A model generated the notes under the pieces. That model saw only the letters and a list, made by a program, of their open reading frames with translations, was not told where the DNA came from and ran no database searches. A DNA stretch of 64,000 nucleotides, from contig NZ_JNYY01000005.1 of assembly GCF_000716785.1 (NCBI RefSeq), positions 124,001-188,000 of the forward strand. The letters are read 5' to 3'. The translations under genes and the position numbers were made by a program. Of the stretch, positions 61,103 through 64,000 are shown one piece after another (the first letter of the stretch is position 1; each line of letters begins with the position of its first letter). The stretch is from Amycolatopsis vancoresmycina. GTDB taxonomy: Bacteria; Actinomycetota; Actinomycetes; Mycobacteriales; Pseudonocardiaceae.

Positions 61103-61683
61103 TTTTCCTCCAGCAGCGTGCGCAGCCGGGCGCGGGCCCGGGACAGGTGGGCGCGGACAGTGACCTCGGCGACCGACAGCAGCGCCGCGGCATCGGCGGC
61201 ACTCAGGTCGCCGAGCAGGCACAGCTCGACGACCTCCCGCTGCGCCTTCGGCAGCGTCCGGACGGCGGCGACGACCTCGCGCAGCCGCCGCTCGCCGTCG
61301 AGCCGCTCGGCGACGGCGTCGGCGTGGTCGGACACCACCGGCGCGTCCGGGATCTTCCGGAGCAGGCGCAGCCGCCGTTTCGCGCCGCGGTGTTCGTCTC
61401 GGGCCGCGTTGCCGGCGACGGTGTAGAGCCACGGCAGCGCACTGTCGCGCACCAGCGCCACGTCGGCGCGGCGGCGCCAGGCGATGAGGAAGGTGTGCGA
61501 GGTGAGGTCCTCGGCCGCGGCCCACGAGCCGGTCAGCCGGTAGGCGTGGTTCCAGACGGCCTCGGCGTGCCGTTCGAAGAGCTCACCGAAGGCGGCTTCG
61601 TCGCCTCCGGACGCCCGGTCCCACAGTGCTCGATCGCCGAGTGCCCGGTCGCCCACCGGCGTCCCCGTCGCTTGGTTGGTCAC
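61099..61683 (-). CDS. ECF-type RNA polymerase sigma factor
   Basis: A 194-aa sigma-70 family factor with GTG start 61683 overlapping the pentapeptide-protein stop. Region 2: AFGELFERHAEAVWNHAYRLTGSWAAAEDLTSHTFLIAWRRR. Region 4: LPKAQREVVELCLLGDLSAADAAALLSVAEVTVRAHLSRARARLRTLLEE. It belongs to the SigE/ECF41-less simple group without an extra C-terminal domain. It probably directs a small envelope-related regulon and is controlled by the membrane protein encoded downstream. Confidence 0.93.
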   Translation of the reverse strand: MTNQATGTPVGDRALGDRALWDRASGGDEAAFGELFERHAEAVWNHAYRLTGSWAAAEDLTSHTFLIAWRRRADVALVRDSALPWLYTVAGNAARDEHRGAKRRLRLLRKIPDAPVVSDHADAVAERLDGERRLREVVAAVRTLPKAQREVVELCLLGDLSAADAAALLSVAEVTVRAHLSRARARLRTLLEEK

Positions 61684-62618
61684 ACCCCTTCGTGGCCGCC
61701 ATCGGCCGGTTTGTTGCGTTGCACGTCCGCCAGGTCGAGCTCTTCGTGTTCGCCGTCCTCGAAGGCGGCGCCCTCGTCGAAGGTGGTGTGGGAGAACTGG
61801 AAACGGCCGCCCGAGCGGATCCGCGTGAAGCGGGCGTCCTCGGCGAAGTGCGCGTAGGAGAAGAACGCCCCCTCGTCGAAGATCGACCGGTCGAAGTTCG
61901 CGGTGCTGGTGAACTCCGCGCCGTAGAACCCGGCCCGGCGGGTGAAGCGCGAACCGCGGATGTGGACCGCGCCGACGAATCGCGCGCGGCTGAAGTCCGC
62001 GGCGGCCAGGGTGCAGCCGCTCAGCCGGAAGTCGACGAGCACGGCCCGCTGCAGGTCGACCGACATCCCCGGCCAGTAGCCGGGTTCGTCGTGGCTCAGG
62101 TGCGTTTTGAGCAGTTCCTGCGCGGCCAGGCGGACCAGCAGCTCGGGATCGGTGTCCTCACCGAGTTCGGCGCCGGTGCGGCCGCGGAGGCCGGTGTCCG
62201 GGGCCTTGAACGGCATCCGCAGGTACGCGCACAGCACGTTGACGATCGACTGCCGGTGCTTCGGGTTGTCCTGCCCGAGCCGTTCTAGGGCGTACAGCCC
62301 GCCGAGCCGGACGGGCGCCTTGTCGCTGCCGAGCTGCTCGACGGACTTCGTGTACAGCTCGGTGACCCGGCGCTCCTCCAGGTCCAGCGTCGTCTCGGCC
62401 AGCTGGAGTTCGAGGGTGCGCTGGCGGCGGGTCGCCAGCCAGAGCGCGAACGCCCCGCCGGCGCCCGCGCCGACCCCGAACGCCGTCTTGACCGCGTCGA
62501 TCCGGACCGGCGCGTCGGGCCGTCCGGACCAGGCCAGGAACAGCCAGAGCAGGGTCGCGGTGACGGCCGCGACCGCGACGGCGGTCACGGCGATCCACCG
62601 CCACTTGAGGACGGGCAA
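61680..62618 (-). CDS. Membrane-anchored pentapeptide-repeat protein
   Basis: A 312-aa protein with TTG start 62618, two bases after the upp stop. Two hydrophobic helices (about 9-30 and 45-63), then a long helical region (QRTLELQLAETTLDLEERRVTELYTKSVEQLG), and pentapeptide-like repeats at about 195-290 (AAADFSRARF, GFYGAEFTSTANFDRSIF, AFFSYAHFAEDARF, QFSHTTFDEGAAF). The repeats form a right-handed quadrilateral helix. Such DNA-mimic or scaffold proteins often protect gyrase or organise membrane partners. It is coupled to the sigma factor gene, so it may be part of its signalling path. Confidence 0.87.
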   Translation of the reverse strand: MPVLKWRWIAVTAVAVAAVTATLLWLFLAWSGRPDAPVRIDAVKTAFGVGAGAGGAFALWLATRRQRTLELQLAETTLDLEERRVTELYTKSVEQLGSDKAPVRLGGLYALERLGQDNPKHRQSIVNVLCAYLRMPFKAPDTGLRGRTGAELGEDTDPELLVRLAAQELLKTHLSHDEPGYWPGMSVDLQRAVLVDFRLSGCTLAAADFSRARFVGAVHIRGSRFTRRAGFYGAEFTSTANFDRSIFDEGAFFSYAHFAEDARFTRIRSGGRFQFSHTTFDEGAAFEDGEHEELDLADVQRNKPADGGHEGV

Positions 62619-62620
62619 GG

Positions 62621-63244
62621 CTAGACGGCGCCGTACTGGCGGTCGCCGGCGTCGCCGAGGCCCGGGACGATGAAGCCCGAGTCGTTGAGGCGCTCGTCGA
62701 CGCTCGCCGTGACGACGCGCACCGGCAGGCCGGTCTTCTCCAGGTGCGCCAGGCCCTCCGGGGCGGCCAGCGCGCAGATCGCGGTGACGTCGTCGGCACC
62801 GCGGTCGGTCAGCAGCCGGATCGTGTACTCCATCGAGCCGCCGGTGGCGAGCATCGGGTCGAGCACCAGGACGGGCCGGTCGGCGAGCGATTCCGGCAGT
62901 GATTCGAGGTACGGAGTCGGCTTGAGCGTCTCCTCGTCGCGCGCGAGGCCGACGAAGCCCATCTGCGCGTCCGGGATCAGCTTGTGCGCCTGGTCGGCCA
63001 TGCCCAGCCCGGCCCGCAGCACGGGAACCAGCAGCGGCGGCTTGGCCAGGCGGTAGCCGTCGGTGCGGGCGACGGGCGTGTGGATCTTCTCGACCTTGAC
63101 GGGCACGTCCCGCGTGGCTTCGTAGACCAGCATGACGGTCAGCTCGTGCAGCGCGGCCCGGAACGCGGCGCTGTCGGTGCGCGCGTCGCGCATCGTGGAG
63201 AGCCGGGCCTTCGCGAGGGGGTGGTCGACGACGTGCACATCCAT
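62621..63244 (-). CDS. upp: Uracil phosphoribosyltransferase
   Basis: A 207-aa enzyme of normal length from ATG 63244 ([20 protein letters not shown]). PRPP-binding signature [21 protein letters not shown] and the uracil-binding C-terminus [16 protein letters not shown] are intact. It converts uracil and PRPP to UMP, salvaging pyrimidines. Upp follows the deoD-pmmB block in Mycobacterium as well, here displaced by about 18 kb of other genes. Its stop is 2 nt from the pentapeptide gene start. Confidence 0.96.
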   Translation of the reverse strand: MDVHVVDHPLAKARLSTMRDARTDSAAFRAALHELTVMLVYEATRDVPVKVEKIHTPVARTDGYRLAKPPLLVPVLRAGLGMADQAHKLIPDAQMGFVGLARDEETLKPTPYLESLPESLADRPVLVLDPMLATGGSMEYTIRLLTDRGADDVTAICALAAPEGLAHLEKTGLPVRVVTASVDERLNDSGFIVPGLGDAGDRQYGAV

Positions 63245-63249
63245 GCGGG

Positions 63250-63453
63250 TCAATCTAGCCGGTGGGTCAGGTCGGCGTCCCTTCTCAGTTCGTAGAGGTT
63301 GACGGCCTCGAAGAAGTGCCCGACGACCGGCGCGAGCCGCTCGCTCGGCCACTCGGGCAGGTCGTCGGTGTACTCGCCCGGTTCGATCGCGACGGTCAGC
63401 TTCCAGTTCGCGTAGATCCCGTTGAGCGTCCAGGTCTTGCTTTTCTTGAGCAT
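63250..63453 (-). CDS. Small protein of unknown function
   Basis: A 67-aa protein from ATG 63453 ([19 protein letters not shown]). It is acidic in the middle ([15 protein letters not shown]) and ends [14 protein letters not shown]. No family is recognised. It is divergent from a DUF5753-type XRE regulator, and in related systems such regulators stand beside a small DUF397 protein. This one does not show the DUF397 pattern. Its 3' end lies 6 bp from the upp start. Confidence 0.55.
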   Translation of the reverse strand: MLKKSKTWTLNGIYANWKLTVAIEPGEYTDDLPEWPSERLAPVVGHFFEAVNLYELRRDADLTHRLD

Positions 63454-63515
63454 GCCCAACCCTGGTTTCTTGCCACGGACGCACGCAACTGATCGACCGG
63501 GTGAGCGATCTTCCT

Positions 63516-63532
63516 TGCCGCACTGGCAAGCG
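63516..63532. promoter_or_regulatory. Inverted repeat before the XRE/DUF5753 gene
   Basis: CTTGCC (63516-63521) and GGCAAG (63527-63532) are 6-bp arms 5 bp apart, 15 bp before the regulator start. It is a possible operator in the region shared with the divergent small gene. Confidence 0.4.
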
Positions 63533-63546
63533 GCGAAGGTGTGCGC

Positions 63547-64000
63547 ATGGCCAAGAACAAGCGGGTGTCGGTGCGGCAGCGGAGGGTCTCGGCGGAGCTG
63601 AGGACGTTGCGGGTGGCGGCGGGCCTGACCTGCCTGGACGTGGCGACGGCGCTGGACTGTTCGGAGAGCAAGATCAGCCGGATGGAGACGGGGGATCGCG
63701 GGCTGTACGCGGATGACGTGTCGGCGATCCTGGGGCTGCTGCGCGTGCCGGCGGCGAAGCGGACGGAGCTGTTGGCGCTGGTCAGGGAGGGTGAGGAGCG
63801 GAACTGGCACGAGATCCATGGCAAGTTGCCGCCGAACTGGAAGGAGCTCATGCGCTTCGAGAGCGAGGCCACCTCCATCCAGAACTACGAACCGCTTCTC
63901 ATCCCCGGCCTGGCGCAGGTCCCCGATTACTCCCGCACGATCATCCAGGGTGCGAGCCCCAAGCTTTCCGAAGCCGAAGTCGATACCTTGGTCGCCACCC
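63547..64000 (+). CDS. XRE regulator with DUF5753 (Scr1-like), cut by the window edge
   Basis: The ATG at 63547 opens a frame that runs off the right edge (151 residues visible). [49 protein letters not shown]. The DUF5753 domain begins with [24 protein letters not shown] after about 95 residues. Proteins of this type (about 280 aa) are abundant in actinomycetes and usually pair with a DUF397 protein, as in the Scr1/Scr2 system. Here the divergent partner is a different 67-aa protein. The 3' end is not in the window. Confidence 0.9.
   Translation, partial: MAKNKRVSVRQRRVSAELRTLRVAAGLTCLDVATALDCSESKISRMETGDRGLYADDVSAILGLLRVPAAKRTELLALVREGEERNWHEIHGKLPPNWKELMRFESEATSIQNYEPLLIPGLAQVPDYSRTIIQGASPKLSEAEVDTLVAT

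Overview
The window looks like a chromosomal segment of a very high-GC actinomycete of the Pseudonocardiaceae, most like Amycolatopsis. The reasons are strong G/C at third codon positions, frequent GTG starts, many ATGA/GTGA stop-start overlaps, paired DUF1707 proteins, a DUF5753-type XRE regulator, and a gene order that follows the Mycobacterium block maf - accA3 - glpD/lpdA - amidohydrolase - deoD - pmmB - upp with extra genes inserted. No prophage, integrase, transposase or CRISPR array was seen.

Layout. 1-5935: a partial F420-type oxidoreductase, then a divergent ABC exporter with its own NarL-type two-component system. 5936-7816: a Y-RNA-like noncoding RNA with a circularly permuted tRNA mimic, followed by its Ro60/TROVE partner gene. 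7956-10176: a PadR regulator and a DHA2 drug exporter. 10287-10337: an Illumina Nextera adapter assembled into the sequence, which truncates the glycoside hydrolase family 3 gene beside it. 12051-19882: maf, a dicarboxylate symporter, the acyl-CoA carboxylase alpha subunit and small envelope or secreted proteins. 19908-24172: glycerol uptake and catabolism (glpD divergent from glpF-glpK). 24218-28570: a VOC protein, a class F sortase with two related exported proteins, and the LpdA quinone reductase. 28698-37115: gamma-glutamylcyclotransferase-like protein, a Vsr-like nuclease, an M20 amidohydrolase and the mutA-mutB-meaB methylmalonyl-CoA mutase operon. 37241-45225: a Ser/Thr kinase, a MerR regulator facing two membrane proteins and purine nucleoside phosphorylase, a glycosyltransferase, a phosphohexomutase and a small flavoprotein. 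45218-48727: a strong candidate new small RNA with complementary loops, divergent from an XRE - ImmA - DUF6545 - amidohydrolase operon. 49237-57665: HisRS, then a left-running, translationally coupled run of FAD enzyme - FMN enzyme - divergent P450 - antiporter - OmpR/HK pair. 57833-64000: a MerR-controlled aldo/keto reductase, TetR, a pentapeptide protein - ECF sigma - membrane protein cassette coupled to upp, and a partial DUF5753 regulator.

How the genes work together. The glp genes import, phosphorylate and oxidise glycerol to dihydroxyacetone phosphate. The AccA3-type carboxylase subunit and methylmalonyl-CoA mutase belong to propionyl/methylmalonyl-CoA metabolism, relevant to odd-chain lipids and polyketide extender units. 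DeoD, PmmB and Upp serve nucleoside/nucleobase salvage and sugar phosphates. Several operons end in or are flanked by arrays of a 21-bp palindromic repeat (29154, 30228, 41898, 50558) that keep a constant half (CGTGAT..GAGG) and change the other half from locus to locus.

Most notable observations: the permuted tRNA-like Y RNA and its partly duplicated 5' region; the kissing-loop small RNA candidate at 45218-45421; the adapter artefact; the P450 operon with an unusual haem motif; the 21-bp arrays; and a textbook 19-bp-spacer MerR promoter at 59215-59245 that is probably leaderless.
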